A stretch of DNA of 64,000 nt from Methylobacter sp015476545 (GTDB taxonomy: Bacteria > Pseudomonadota > Gammaproteobacteria > Methylococcales > Methylomonadaceae). A program made the position numbers and the translations under genes. The stretch lies in contig NZ_CP197401.1 of NCBI RefSeq assembly GCF_052162025.1, positions 1,984,001-2,048,000 of the forward strand, written 5' to 3'. Shown one piece after another: positions 50,385-60,071 of the stretch. Each line of letters opens with the position of its first letter. Position 1 is the first letter of the stretch. Below the pieces are notes generated by a model. The model had not been told where the DNA came from and did not search any database. It was given only the letters and a program-made list of their open reading frames with translations.

Positions 50385-52574
50385 TCAAAGCACGGCAACC
50401 AGTCCAATATCGCCGTTGCGCCGTTCTACGCTCACCGCTATATCATTGCCATGCCGGCGAACAGTCAAGTCAATGGTGGCGGTGCCGTAGCGCAAATCCC
50501 GGATGCGCAGCCAATCAAGATAACTTGGAAGACGCGGGTGATGCAATCGAAGCCGTGGGCGAGCTCCCTCGAAACTAATGCCCAGCATGGCTTCGATCAG
50601 CATGAATATAGCACCGCTGGCCCAGGCCTGAGGCGCACAGGCGACCGGATAAAGTATCGGGCCCTGTCCCTGCATGCGGTTAAAGCCGCAAAACAGTTCC
50701 GGAAGCCTGTGTTGATCGAAAAAAATGGAGGCATTAAACAAGCCTTCGACATATTTTAAGGCTTCATCGACAAAACCATAGCGGACCATGCCGGCGGCGG
50801 CCAGCGCGGTGTCATGCGGCCAGACCGAGCCGTTATGATAGGACATGGGATTATAGCGTGCTTCGCCAGCGAAAATTGTTCTTAACCCCCAGCCGTTAAA
50901 GGCATCTTCCCCGGTCAATTGCCGGACCAGGCGCTCGGCCCGTTCCGGTTTAATTATCCCGTTATAGAGCAAATGCCCGGGATTGGAACTGCGGACTGCG
51001 CAGGGTTTGCCCGTACCATCCAGTGCTATGGCATAGATGTCGAGATCATCGAGCCAGAAAGCCGCTTCAAAATCCTCCTGCAGGCGATCGGCTACGGTTC
51101 GCCAGTAGTGCGCCTTGTTTTCAAACTCAAAGCGCCCGGGAAGATTCGCATCAAGCTCCAGGCGGTCGGCAAGTTCCGCACCGCACTTTAACGCTTCCCA
51201 GGCATAACCCTGAACCTCGCACAGGGCTATTGGCGGTATGGCATCGCTGCCGTCACGATGAAATACTGAATCGTTTGAATCTTTCCAGCCTTGCTGGACC
51301 AAACCGCCGGCTACATGCTGGCGATAGCTGAGAAAACCATCTTGTTCCAGTTTTGTAGTGACCCACTTCAAGGCTTTTTCGATATTAGGCCAAAGTTCCC
51401 TGATAAACGCTATATCACCAGTACGCTGGAAGTAACGGCCGGCAAGCACAACGAACAAAGGCGTTGCATCCACGGTTCCGTAGTATCGTCGAAAAGGGAC
51501 TTCATCCAGCGCAGGCATTTCGCCTTCACGCATTTCATGCAGAATTTTTCCCGGTTCGGCTTCTATCTTCGGATCGTCCAATTCGGTCTGTGTCGCAGCC
51601 AAAAAAGCCAAAACTCCGCGAGCTAATTCCGGCTGCACCCATAAAGTTTGCAGTGCGGTGATCAGCCCGTCGCGTCCGAAAGGAGTGGAAAACCAAGGGA
51701 TTCCTGCATAGGGATAAGGACCGTAAGTGGTTTCCGTGGTCAGGATCTGCAAGTCGGCCGCTGAACGGTTGAGCCATTCATTGAATTGCACGTTGTCGGA
51801 CCAGACCGATGCGCGGGACGCCCGGTCGGCTTCAATTTCACGGTTCTTGGCTTCAATGGCCTTCGAATGATCGAGCAAATGAAAATGGGCGTCACCATTA
51901 ACGCATGTGATCAGAGATTCCAGTTCATAACTGTCTCCCGGCGCCAGATCGATCCAGAATTTCGCTTTGTCGTTGACCAATTGATCGGGACGCCTGTTAA
52001 AACCGATACGGGTGCGGCGGATAACGCCGTCCAAGCCTTCATAAGTCAAAATGACTGCGTTCTGTTCCAGGATCGGGTCTTTTTGCTTGCCGCGACGCGC
52101 CCGTTCCACACCGCGCACTTCGAAAATATCGCTAAAATCGGCATCAAATTGATACTCCAGATAGAAGCGATGCCGTTGATCATGGTAGTTAACTATTTTC
52201 AGGTGCTCGCTGAGCGAACTCTCATGGGCGATCAATTCGCGATGTAGATGTAGACTGCCTTTAGGGAGCCAGAGCGCTTCATCACGAAACATATCCGGCG
52301 TAGTCTGGTCGACTACCAAGCGACTGTTGTCGAGCCGAACCATGGAATTGAGCAGCATCGGTTCTCGTTCGGCCAGTTTGATATGCCAGAATGACAGGTG
52401 ACGGGTGCCGAGAAAATAAAATCCTTGTTCGCCGAAACCAACCCAGCTTATTTCGCCGTGACGGCTGAAAACGCCAAAGCTATCGCCGGATTTAAGAACC
52501 TTGGTCCGATCGTCGGCGCGTGAAGAAGTGGCCGGAATATACCAGCTGTTATCTATTTGTACAGAACCTTCCAT
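50385..52574 (-). CDS. amylo-alpha-1,6-glucosidase / glycogen-debranching-like enzyme
   Basis: 729 residues. N-terminal beta-sandwich (GDE_N-type, residues 1-270, FGVFSRHGEISWVGFGEQGF) and an (alpha/alpha)6 barrel from about 280: WFSTPFGRDGLITALQT with the acidic D, YYGTVDATPLFVV, and YNPMSYHNGSVWPHDTALAAAGM. These are the motifs of bacterial amylo-1,6-glucosidase-like enzymes. Likely acts on a glucan or a glycosylated solute. The glycosyltransferase gene lies 21 bp upstream in the same direction, suggesting joint synthesis and trimming. Confidence 0.88.
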   Translation of the reverse strand: MEGSVQIDNSWYIPATSSRADDRTKVLKSGDSFGVFSRHGEISWVGFGEQGFYFLGTRHLSFWHIKLAEREPMLLNSMVRLDNSRLVVDQTTPDMFRDEALWLPKGSLHLHRELIAHESSLSEHLKIVNYHDQRHRFYLEYQFDADFSDIFEVRGVERARRGKQKDPILEQNAVILTYEGLDGVIRRTRIGFNRRPDQLVNDKAKFWIDLAPGDSYELESLITCVNGDAHFHLLDHSKAIEAKNREIEADRASRASVWSDNVQFNEWLNRSAADLQILTTETTYGPYPYAGIPWFSTPFGRDGLITALQTLWVQPELARGVLAFLAATQTELDDPKIEAEPGKILHEMREGEMPALDEVPFRRYYGTVDATPLFVVLAGRYFQRTGDIAFIRELWPNIEKALKWVTTKLEQDGFLSYRQHVAGGLVQQGWKDSNDSVFHRDGSDAIPPIALCEVQGYAWEALKCGAELADRLELDANLPGRFEFENKAHYWRTVADRLQEDFEAAFWLDDLDIYAIALDGTGKPCAVRSSNPGHLLYNGIIKPERAERLVRQLTGEDAFNGWGLRTIFAGEARYNPMSYHNGSVWPHDTALAAAGMVRYGFVDEALKYVEGLFNASIFFDQHRLPELFCGFNRMQGQGPILYPVACAPQAWASGAIFMLIEAMLGISFEGARPRLRLHHPRLPSYLDWLRIRDLRYGTATIDLTVRRHGNDIAVSVERRNGDIGLVAVL

Positions 52575-52595
52575 TGCATCCTCCGATAGCTATCG

Positions 52596-53747
52596 TTAAA
52601 GTTTGTCGGAAGTGCCGGTCGATGCAGTGGCTAGCCGTTGCTTCCAGGCATCGCTTGGCGATATTTTTCGATTTTTCCTCATATTGATGAGGTACGCGCC
52701 GGAATCCGAACGGGTATTTTCCTGCTGCACCATCAGTTTTTGATAAGCATTGACATAATTTTTGGCCATCCGCTCTGCCGAGAAGCGTTCTTCGAAATAG
52801 CTCCGGCAGACGCCGCGATCGATCTGGTCGATACGGGCTATAGCTGAGACGGCTTCTTCTTTGGATTCCACGACATAACCGGTCACACCGTTTATCATTA
52901 CTTCAGGTACGGAACCACGCCGATAAGCGATAACAGGTGTGCCGCAAGCCATAGCTTCAATCATTACCAGGCCAAAAGGTTCCGGCCAGGCTATCGGAAA
53001 TATGAGCGCCTTCGCGCCGCCCAGCAATTCATTTTTGCCCCGTTCGTCCACTTCACCGATAAATTCAATCAATGGATGATCAAGGCGAGGGCGAATGCGG
53101 GTTTCAAAATACTCGCGATCCACGTCATCGATTTTTGCAGCCATTTTTAGCGGCATACCTGCATTCAGGGCAATTTCGATAGCCTCTTCAGCGCCTTTTT
53201 CAGGCGACATGCGGCCAAGGAAGGCCAGATAATCGCCGGCATTGGCCTGGAAGTCGTATAATTCGACCGGAATACCGTTGTACACCGTGTCGGTCCAACG
53301 TGCCATGGGTAAAGGGTCGCGCTGATGATTAGCTATCGAAATTACCGGCATATCCAGGAATTCATTGAATAATGATTTAAGGTCGGGTAAATCGAGACGG
53401 CCATGCAGGGTTGTCACTTGCGGCGTTCGCATCTTCCGCCACAAAGGAAAATGGAAATAGTCGGTATGAAAGTGAATAAAGTCGAAGCTTTCGGCAACAC
53501 TGCTTACTTGAGCTAACTGCAACATATGCCAGGCCACGGGATCGCGTTTTTCAGGCGCAAGACGCAAGGCTTTGGGGACAATAGCATGTAACTTGGCGCT
53601 GGTGCAGGAGTCGGCGCTGGCGAAGAGCGTGACTTCATGACCCTGTTGTACCAGGGCTTCGGTCAGATAGTGAACTACTCGTTCCGTTCCCCCATAGGTT
53701 TTCGGTGGAACGCTTTCATGCAAGGGTGCGACTTGGGCAATTTTCAT
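52596..53747 (-). CDS. glycosyltransferase family 4 protein
   Basis: 383 residues from the ATG at 53747 with AGAGGT 8 bases upstream; an open extension to 53894 is not supported. N-terminal Rossmann domain APLHESVPPKTYGGTERVV, C-terminal domain with AFLGRMSPEKGAEEAIEIA and the E-x7-E nucleotide-sugar motif EPFGLVMIEAMACGTPVIA. Retaining GT-B enzyme; donor and acceptor unknown. Operon with the debranching-like gene downstream. Confidence 0.88.
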   Translation of the reverse strand: MKIAQVAPLHESVPPKTYGGTERVVHYLTEALVQQGHEVTLFASADSCTSAKLHAIVPKALRLAPEKRDPVAWHMLQLAQVSSVAESFDFIHFHTDYFHFPLWRKMRTPQVTTLHGRLDLPDLKSLFNEFLDMPVISIANHQRDPLPMARWTDTVYNGIPVELYDFQANAGDYLAFLGRMSPEKGAEEAIEIALNAGMPLKMAAKIDDVDREYFETRIRPRLDHPLIEFIGEVDERGKNELLGGAKALIFPIAWPEPFGLVMIEAMACGTPVIAYRRGSVPEVMINGVTGYVVESKEEAVSAIARIDQIDRGVCRSYFEERFSAERMAKNYVNAYQKLMVQQENTRSDSGAYLINMRKNRKISPSDAWKQRLATASTGTSDKL

Positions 53748-54226
53748 CTGTATAACCTCTTGATATATAATAAAAATTGTTTGGGTCCAGCAATGAATAG
53801 ACAGGTCGGCTTTCTTTAGGCAGCAGTTTTTAAAGACACTGCATTTAAAAACGGGTTGGTGTTGCAAACGGTGAAGGCCGGGTCTGCATAACATTAGTTA
53901 GTCTGAGGACAAGGGCCTCATGTTTCAAGTTTTTTTGGAATTACCTCCATAAAACGGATGATTTTTAGCCCAGTACTTTACTTGTGGAACAGGCTGCTCG
54001 GGGCAGCAAACGAGGGTAAAAAACTGTCCGTATGTAGCATTAATCAGTAAAAAACCTGCGAGTCAGGCTCGAACTGATCAATTTTTCAAAATAAAAAATT
54101 TGATCAATAATTAATCCATATGATTCTAATATGCGCTAATTGTTCAATATCCGCCGGAGAATAGTGTTTTAACCTCTTGCTGGAGCTGCAATTGGCCGCA
54201 TTTTTATAAATTTATCAGGAGCATAA
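53748..54226. other. gene-free divergent region
   Basis: About 480 bp. An AT-rich imperfect palindrome with TGATCA ends lies at 54075-54106 (TGATCA, then AATTTTT / AAAAATT arms). Promoters for both divergent genes must lie here; none is clear. Confidence 0.45.
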
Positions 54227-54541
54227 ATGTCATCATTTTGCCATTGGGAGGACGATACATTGGTACTGAATATCCTGGGCCGGCCGCGCGCCAAACGTAC
54301 GGCAATCGGCAAGGTCATTGGCAAGCAATTGGAAATTCATGTTGCCGAAATGCCGGTGCGAGGCAGGGCTACGGCGCATCTGGTACAGTTTCTGGCTGAG
54401 GAGTTCCAAGTCAATATCAGTGCTATCGTGGTCGTGTTCGGTGTCTATAACGTCAATAAGCAACTGCGCATTACAGCGCCCAAGCGGCTCCCTGCCGTTA
54501 TTCCTCAACCGCCTGGGCATGATTTATTGCCTCGGCGGTAA
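54227..54541 (+). CDS. UPF0235/DUF167 (YggU-like) protein
   Basis: 104 residues. The family core is recognisable: HWEDDTLVLNILGRPRAKRTAIGKV, RGRATAHLVQFLAEEFQV and a beta strand with K-Q-L-R-I. Role unknown although widespread. AGGAG lies 5-6 bases before the ATG. In many Gammaproteobacteria it is next to yggT/proC; here it stands alone. Confidence 0.85.
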   Translation: MSSFCHWEDDTLVLNILGRPRAKRTAIGKVIGKQLEIHVAEMPVRGRATAHLVQFLAEEFQVNISAIVVVFGVYNVNKQLRITAPKRLPAVIPQPPGHDLLPRR

Positions 54542-54625
54542 AATTGCGCGTTTTGCTTACCAAAGTGGCCGCCTTTAATAATCAAGCAACCAAAATGATT
54601 TTTACATAAGGGCAACTCAAACTTG

Positions 54626-54672
54626 TAGAGGCGACTGCAGCCGCCCCTATAGGATTTAAAAACAGCTTTTTC
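54626..54672. repeat. dispersed GGCGACT hairpin, family C, copy 2
   Basis: TAGAGGCGACTGCAGCCGCCCCTA (54626-54649) is a near-palindrome preceded by TTG, so it also carries a GTAG head, and is followed by TTTAAAAACAGCTTTTT as in copy 1. Confidence 0.55.
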
Positions 54673-54838
54673 CTCTTGGATTTCCTCTTCTATTTTCTCT
54701 TGATGGGTGAAGGACATGGAATGCCTGAGTCCTTATATTGGGTTAGCGTTATGCAATCAGCTGTGCCCTTTTAATCATTCTGTCATTAGCGCTACCTATA
54801 ATCCGAGCCTCATCAATAGTAATAATGGAGCAATTTCT

Positions 54839-56428
54839 ATGAAGAGGGTCGACAAAAATTCCTTTAAGAATCAGGAAAGATTAAGCATGACTGCTTTGCC
54901 GCTATTTCTGGCATTGGCTGCTTCAAACATGGCGGCAGCGGATGACGGTGTTCCATTGATGGAGCAGGGCATCCAGTTCGGTGATCTGGCGCCGGGACGA
55001 GCCATTGTATGGAGCCGGACCGATCGCCCGGCCCGAATGATGGTGGAGTACGCGCTCAATGAGCAATTCGACGATTCCCGGATTATCCGAGGACCTTATG
55101 CATTCGAAAGTACCGATTTTACCGCCCGTCAGGATTTGGTTGGCCTTCCTCAAGGCAGCGATGTTTTCGTCAAGGTCTGGTTCGAGGATCTGACCAATGC
55201 CCATGCCAAAAGCGAGCCGGTTGCAGGCCATTTCCATATGATCGGCGAACGCGACAATATCCGTTTTGTTTGGGGAGGAGATACATCAGGTCAAGGTTGG
55301 GGTATTAATGAATCCTTCGGCGGCATGAAAATCTATGAAGCCATGCGTCAGGTCGAGCCTCAGTTCTTCATTCAAAGCGGCGACAATATTTATTCCGATG
55401 GACCCATTCCGCCAAGCAGACCCGCCGAAGACGGCAAAATCTGGACCAATCTTGTTACCCCTGAAGTCAGCAAAGTCGCCGAAACGCTGGATGAGTTCCG
55501 CGGCCGCTATAAGTACAATCTGCTGGATGAAAATCTGCGGCGCTTCAATGCCGAAGTTCCGCAAGTCTGGCAGTGGGATGATCACGAAGTCGTCAACAAC
55601 TGGTCCGACTCAAAAGATCTGAACAATGACGGCAGCTATAACGTCAAGGATGTGCCTTTGCTGCTTGCCCGCGCCACCAAGGCTTTTCATGAATATGCGC
55701 CCCTGCGTCCTCACGATGCCGAAGAAGCCAGCCGTATCTATAGAAAAATTTCCTACGGCAAGCTGCTGGATGTTTTTGTGCTGGATATGCGCACTTATCG
55801 CGGTCCTAACTCCACTAACCTGCAAACGCAGGAAAGCGCCGAAACGGCTTTCCTGGGCGAAACGCAACTTGCCTGGCTGAAGGAAGAACTGAAGAATTCC
55901 CGCGCAGTATGGAAAGTTATCTCCGCCGATATGCCCATCGGCCTCAACATCGGTGACGGCGTCGATACTCAGGGCAATGCGCTCTGGGAAGCTGTTGCCA
56001 ATGGCGACAACGGGCCGGCGGCTGGCCGCGAACTGGAAATTGCCAGCCTGCTGAGCTTCGTCAAACATGAACACATCAACAATATCATCTGGCTGACCGC
56101 CGACGTTCATTACGCGGCTGCCCACTTCTATGATCCCGGCAAAGCTCAAACCAAGGATTTTGCACCGTTCTGGGAGTTTGTGGCCGGACCGCTTAATGCC
56201 GGCTCCTTTGGCCCCAAAAGCACAGACGCCACCTTCGGCCCGCAAGTGGTATTCACTAAAGCACCGTCGGCCGGCCAAGTCAATCTGTCGCCCTTTGCCG
56301 GACTGCAATTCTTCGGTGAGGTCAACATTGGCCGAAAGAGCCGAGCTTTGACCGTCGATCTGAAAGATATCGAGGGCACGACCGTATTCAGTAAAACGCT
56401 GATCGCTGCAGCATCGGATAAGGATTGA
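54839..56428 (+). CDS. PhoD-family alkaline phosphatase/phosphodiesterase
   Basis: 529 residues from the ATG at 54839 with GGAG 9-10 bases upstream; an open frame from 54707 is not supported. N-terminal signal (SMTALPLFLALAASNMAAADD). PhoD landmarks: FVWGGDTSGQGWGINES, QSGDNIYSDGP, VWQWDDHEVVNNW, DMRTYRG, VISADMPIGLNI and LTADVHYAAAHFYDP, which hold the Fe/Ca ligands. Tat-type arginine pair is missing from the signal, unlike Bacillus PhoD. Releases phosphate from esters in the periplasm or outside. Paired with glpQ downstream. Confidence 0.9.
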   Translation: MKRVDKNSFKNQERLSMTALPLFLALAASNMAAADDGVPLMEQGIQFGDLAPGRAIVWSRTDRPARMMVEYALNEQFDDSRIIRGPYAFESTDFTARQDLVGLPQGSDVFVKVWFEDLTNAHAKSEPVAGHFHMIGERDNIRFVWGGDTSGQGWGINESFGGMKIYEAMRQVEPQFFIQSGDNIYSDGPIPPSRPAEDGKIWTNLVTPEVSKVAETLDEFRGRYKYNLLDENLRRFNAEVPQVWQWDDHEVVNNWSDSKDLNNDGSYNVKDVPLLLARATKAFHEYAPLRPHDAEEASRIYRKISYGKLLDVFVLDMRTYRGPNSTNLQTQESAETAFLGETQLAWLKEELKNSRAVWKVISADMPIGLNIGDGVDTQGNALWEAVANGDNGPAAGRELEIASLLSFVKHEHINNIIWLTADVHYAAAHFYDPGKAQTKDFAPFWEFVAGPLNAGSFGPKSTDATFGPQVVFTKAPSAGQVNLSPFAGLQFFGEVNIGRKSRALTVDLKDIEGTTVFSKTLIAAASDKD

Positions 56429-56435
56429 TCCTTGG

Positions 56436-56469
56436 CTGCCGAGGTCATGTTAGGCATCGGCAGTTTTTT
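56436..56469 (+). terminator. terminator between phoD-like gene and glpQ
   Basis: CTGCCGA (56436-56442) and TCGGCAG (56457-56463) followed by six T. It suggests that glpQ has its own promoter or is read through. Confidence 0.75.
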
Positions 56470-56529
56470 ATCAATCTGTATCAGTAATCTCAACCACCTT
56501 ATCTCTTTTGATAAAAAAGGATTTGATTC

Positions 56530-57735
56530 ATGCTAAATCAATTTCACAGCCTAATCCTACTAACGCTTACAGTACTTGCCGTCATGAGCTTGCAAAACAC
56601 TGCTGAAGCTACGCCTCTTGAGAATAAAGCGCCCATTGTCATCGGTCACCGGGGCGCATCCGGCTATCTCCCCGAACACACGCTGGAAGGTTACGCCCTG
56701 GCGATTGAGATGGGCGCCGATTACATCGAACCCGATCTGGTCCTGACCAAAGACGGCCAGATGATCGCGCGTCACGAACCGATGATAGGCGCTACTACCG
56801 ATGTGGCCTCTCATCCGGAATTCGCCAGCCGCAAGACCAGGCGCATGGTCGATGGCGTTGAATACAATGACTGGTTTGCCAGCGATTTTACTCTGGCCGA
56901 GATCAAAACCCTGCGCGCCATTCAGTCCCGTGCCGGTAGGGATCAGCAATACAATGGCCTTTACCCGATTCCAACTCTCGATGAAGTGATTGCCCTGACC
57001 AAACAAAAAAGTAGTGAGACAGGGCGCACCATCGGTATTTACCCTGAAATCAAGCACTCGACTTATCACGCGGAGCTAAAGGATGAGCACAATCGCAAAC
57101 TGTTCGGTCCGCATTTTTTCGAAAAGAGGCTGCTGAATAAACTCCATGCCGCCTACGGCAACAGCGCATGCGCGCCGATTTTCATCCAGTCTTTCGAAGT
57201 GAGCAATCTTATATACTTGAACTTTAAAACAAATATCAAACTGGTGCAGTTGATCGACGCGGATGATGTGAATGCCGATGGTTCAATATCGCTGGCAGCA
57301 CCTTACCGGCAACCTTATGACTTCGTTGTCTTGGGCGATCTGCGCACATTTGCCGATTTATTGACTGAAGAGGGGCTGGATTTCGTCAGAACTTACGCCG
57401 ATGGTATCGGTCCATGGAAACCATACTTGGTAAAGACTGTGGATGACGGTATTGACCGCGATGGCGACGGCAAGCTAACCATCAATGACCGGCGCGTTGA
57501 AGGCAGCACAGGCGTGCTGGAAATGGCTCATGAAAAAGGCCTGCAGGTTCATACCTGGACTTTCCGCAATGACGCCGGTGGCTACGGCTTTACCGATCCC
57601 GAAGAAGAAATGACTTACTATTTTGATTTGGGCGTCGATGGTCTGTTCACGGATTTTCCGGATACAGGCATATCTGCTCGCGACCAATCAAAAAATGCCA
57701 CAGGAGGCGACGCGCTTTTTACAGAAAGATTGTAA
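56530..57735 (+). CDS. glpQ: periplasmic glycerophosphodiester phosphodiesterase
   Basis: 401 residues: signal peptide ending AEATPL, then the GDPD signature IGHRGASGYLPEHTLEGYALA, EPDLVLTKDGQMIARHE with the metal ligands, IYPEIKHSTYH, QSFEVSNL and the C-terminal HTWTFRNDAGG. It hydrolyses deacylated phospholipids to glycerol-3-phosphate. An EF-hand-like loop (DDGIDRDGDGKLTINDRR) lies near residue 310. Located next to a phosphatase gene, suggesting phosphorus scavenging. Confidence 0.94.
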   Translation: MLNQFHSLILLTLTVLAVMSLQNTAEATPLENKAPIVIGHRGASGYLPEHTLEGYALAIEMGADYIEPDLVLTKDGQMIARHEPMIGATTDVASHPEFASRKTRRMVDGVEYNDWFASDFTLAEIKTLRAIQSRAGRDQQYNGLYPIPTLDEVIALTKQKSSETGRTIGIYPEIKHSTYHAELKDEHNRKLFGPHFFEKRLLNKLHAAYGNSACAPIFIQSFEVSNLIYLNFKTNIKLVQLIDADDVNADGSISLAAPYRQPYDFVVLGDLRTFADLLTEEGLDFVRTYADGIGPWKPYLVKTVDDGIDRDGDGKLTINDRRVEGSTGVLEMAHEKGLQVHTWTFRNDAGGYGFTDPEEEMTYYFDLGVDGLFTDFPDTGISARDQSKNATGGDALFTERL

Positions 57736-57987
57736 ACAGCGCAAATCTAAACATGGGCATTAATTGACAGGCTCTGTTGCGTTTACATAAGGATGAAGAC
57801 ACGGTTTCGGCAATTTGCGCGCGCGGTCGCAGCGTATGATCGCGAAGCATCCTGTTGGTGAAAAAACATGATTTTCATCGACGCTTGGTAGCCGTCGACT
57901 TATCATGTATGTTTAATACGGCGATAAATTGATCGTTTATAAGATAATAAAGCCTAATTCATAGCCTCAAAAAGGAGTTAAAGCATC

Positions 57988-58638
57988 ATGAGCATGACTT
58001 TAGTTATCGGCAACAAAAATTATTCTTCCTGGTCCTTGCGTCCGTGGCTGTTTCTGAAACACCACGGCATCATCTTTGATGAAGTCAAAATATCATTGGC
58101 TCAGGCGGATTCCAAAAGCCGGATACTTGGCTTTTCCCCGTCTGGCAAGGTGCCGGTTCTGATCGATGGCGGACTCAAGGTCTGGGATTCGCTGGCTATT
58201 ATGGAATATTTGGCCGAACGGTTCCCGGAAACTCAGGCTTGGCCTCAAGAACAAGCGGAAAGGGCATTCGCGCGTTCGATTTCGGCGGAGATGCATGCCG
58301 GTTTTCCAGCCCTGCGCACGCATTGCGGCATGAATTGCCGGCGTCCGCCGGCCGCCAAGAAGCTGCTCGAGGAAGTGCGCAATGATATCGAGCGCATCGG
58401 ACAAATCTGGCAGCAATGCCGGAAACAGTATTGGGACAGAGGTCCCTGGCTGTTTGGCCAGTTCACGATTGCCGATGCCATGTTTGCGCCGGTGGCTTTG
58501 CGCTTTCATTTATATCAATTGGATACCAACGCGGAAGCGCGCGGTTATGTCAATGCAGTGCTTGAGCATCCGGCGCTCAAGGAATGGGTTGAAGCCGGCA
58601 TGCAGGAGCTGGAAGTGATCCCTGCCTATGAGGACTGA
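57988..58638 (+). CDS. glutathione S-transferase
   Basis: 216 residues. The thioredoxin-like N-domain has NYSSWSLRPWLFL (a Ser-type catalytic start), the cis-proline GKVPVLIDGG and DSLAIMEYLAERFPE; the helical C-domain has GPWLFGQFTIADAMFAP. AGGAG 10 bases before ATG. It is the first gene of a three-gene run with an acetyltransferase and a transglutaminase-like gene. Confidence 0.93.
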   Translation: MSMTLVIGNKNYSSWSLRPWLFLKHHGIIFDEVKISLAQADSKSRILGFSPSGKVPVLIDGGLKVWDSLAIMEYLAERFPETQAWPQEQAERAFARSISAEMHAGFPALRTHCGMNCRRPPAAKKLLEEVRNDIERIGQIWQQCRKQYWDRGPWLFGQFTIADAMFAPVALRFHLYQLDTNAEARGYVNAVLEHPALKEWVEAGMQELEVIPAYED

Positions 58639-58640
58639 CG

Positions 58641-59462
58641 ATGCCATTTGACAAAGAACAATACCTGAGCCGCATAGGCATCAGCCAGCCCGAGGCCTCG
58701 ACAGAAGGGCTCGCCTGTTTGCAGTCGGCGCAGCTTCGGGCTATCGCGTTTGAAAATATCGATCCGCTGTTGGGAGTCACTCCGAGCCTGGATAAGGCTT
58801 CGGTTGTCCGCAAACTGATTTTTGGACGGCGAGGCGGTTATTGCTTCGAGTTGAACGGTCTATTCGGGCAGGCTCTGGGCGCTTTGGGTTTTCACTATAC
58901 GCCTGTTCTGGCGCGTGTCCGCATGGGGCAGCCGGAAGGAGGACCCCGCACGCATCTGTGTTTTCTGGTCGAGACCGAAACCGGCGTTTGGCTGGCCGAT
59001 GCCGGTTTCGGCGGCCCCGGCTTTTCGGTGCCCCTGCAGTTGGAGATCGGACTGGAGCAAACGGTGGACGGAGAGATTTTCCGCATCAGGCAGGATAGCT
59101 TGTTCGATGAACGGGTGGTTGAAAAACACACTGCGGATGGTTGGTTCGCATTGTACGGCTTTGACCGGGCTTCCGTTCGATTTTGCGATCTGGAAGCAGG
59201 CAATGTGGTTTGTTCAAGCTGGAGCCAATCGCCGTTCCCGTTTCATCTGATGATGAACCGGTGTACGCCAGGTGGACGCATCAGCATTTTCGATACGAAT
59301 TTCACCGAAATGCAATCCGGCCTATCAGAGACGCGCATCATCGAGACGCCGGCAGAATTGGGCAGGATCATTGTTGACGAGTTCGGCATTGGGATAGAAC
59401 CGGCGATGCTGGACGCCATTGCCGCGCGCTTGAACTTCCAACGCGATGACGAATTGGCGTGA
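58641..59462 (+). CDS. arylamine N-acetyltransferase
   Basis: 273 residues. The Cys-His-Asp triad is visible in GRRGGYCFELNGLF, RTHLCFLVE and WLADAGFGGPGF, with a C-terminal NAT-type region (NRCTPGGRISIFD). Transfers acetyl from acetyl-CoA to arylamines or hydrazines. Begins 2 bp after the GST stop, so translation is coupled; the pair suggests detoxification of aromatic or electrophilic compounds. Confidence 0.95.
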   Translation: MPFDKEQYLSRIGISQPEASTEGLACLQSAQLRAIAFENIDPLLGVTPSLDKASVVRKLIFGRRGGYCFELNGLFGQALGALGFHYTPVLARVRMGQPEGGPRTHLCFLVETETGVWLADAGFGGPGFSVPLQLEIGLEQTVDGEIFRIRQDSLFDERVVEKHTADGWFALYGFDRASVRFCDLEAGNVVCSSWSQSPFPFHLMMNRCTPGGRISIFDTNFTEMQSGLSETRIIETPAELGRIIVDEFGIGIEPAMLDAIAARLNFQRDDELA

Positions 59463-59486
59463 AGAGAGGTTTAGCACAGCTTCGCT

Positions 59487-60071
59487 ATGGAAAAATATCT
59501 ACAATCGACCGAATACATTGACTGGAAACATCCGGCCATCGTCAACTTGGCTGCACAACTGGCGGATAACACAGATGCCGACCATGACACGGCCAAAAAA
59601 TGCTTTGAGTGGGTAAGGGATAATATCCGTCATAGCTGGGACTATAGGTTAAACGCGGTAACCTGCAGGGCATCCGAAGTGCTTCAGCATAAAACAGGCT
59701 ACTGCTACGCAAAAAGTCACTTGTTGGCTGCCTTATTGCGTGCCAATAGCATACCGGCCGGATTGTGCTATCAGCGTTTAAGCCTGGAAGGAAACGGCGC
59801 GCCTTACTGCCTGCATGGGCTTAATGCAGTTTATCTGCAGGACTACGGCTGGTATCGCATTGATGCCAGAGGCAATAAAGACGGCATCAATGCCGAGTTT
59901 CACCCTCCGCAGGAACAACTGGCATTTGCAACCACAGAAAAACGGGAGCGGGACTTTCCGGAAATCTGGCCCGAGCCGCTGCCGGCAGTCATCAAAGCCT
60001 TAACGGAAAATCACAGCTATCTTGATGTTTATCATAATCTTCCCGATGTTGAGATAATTTACACGCGTTGA
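59487..60071 (+). CDS. transglutaminase-like superfamily protein
   Basis: 194 residues. Catalytic Cys in HKTGYCYAKSHLLAALLRA, His in YCLHGLNAVYL and Asp in WYRIDARGNKDG form the papain-like triad of the transglutaminase core. No signal peptide, so cytoplasmic. Starts 25 bp after the NAT gene and probably belongs to the same operon. Real substrate unknown (amidase or peptidase activity is as likely as crosslinking). Confidence 0.88.
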   Translation: MEKYLQSTEYIDWKHPAIVNLAAQLADNTDADHDTAKKCFEWVRDNIRHSWDYRLNAVTCRASEVLQHKTGYCYAKSHLLAALLRANSIPAGLCYQRLSLEGNGAPYCLHGLNAVYLQDYGWYRIDARGNKDGINAEFHPPQEQLAFATTEKRERDFPEIWPEPLPAVIKALTENHSYLDVYHNLPDVEIIYTR

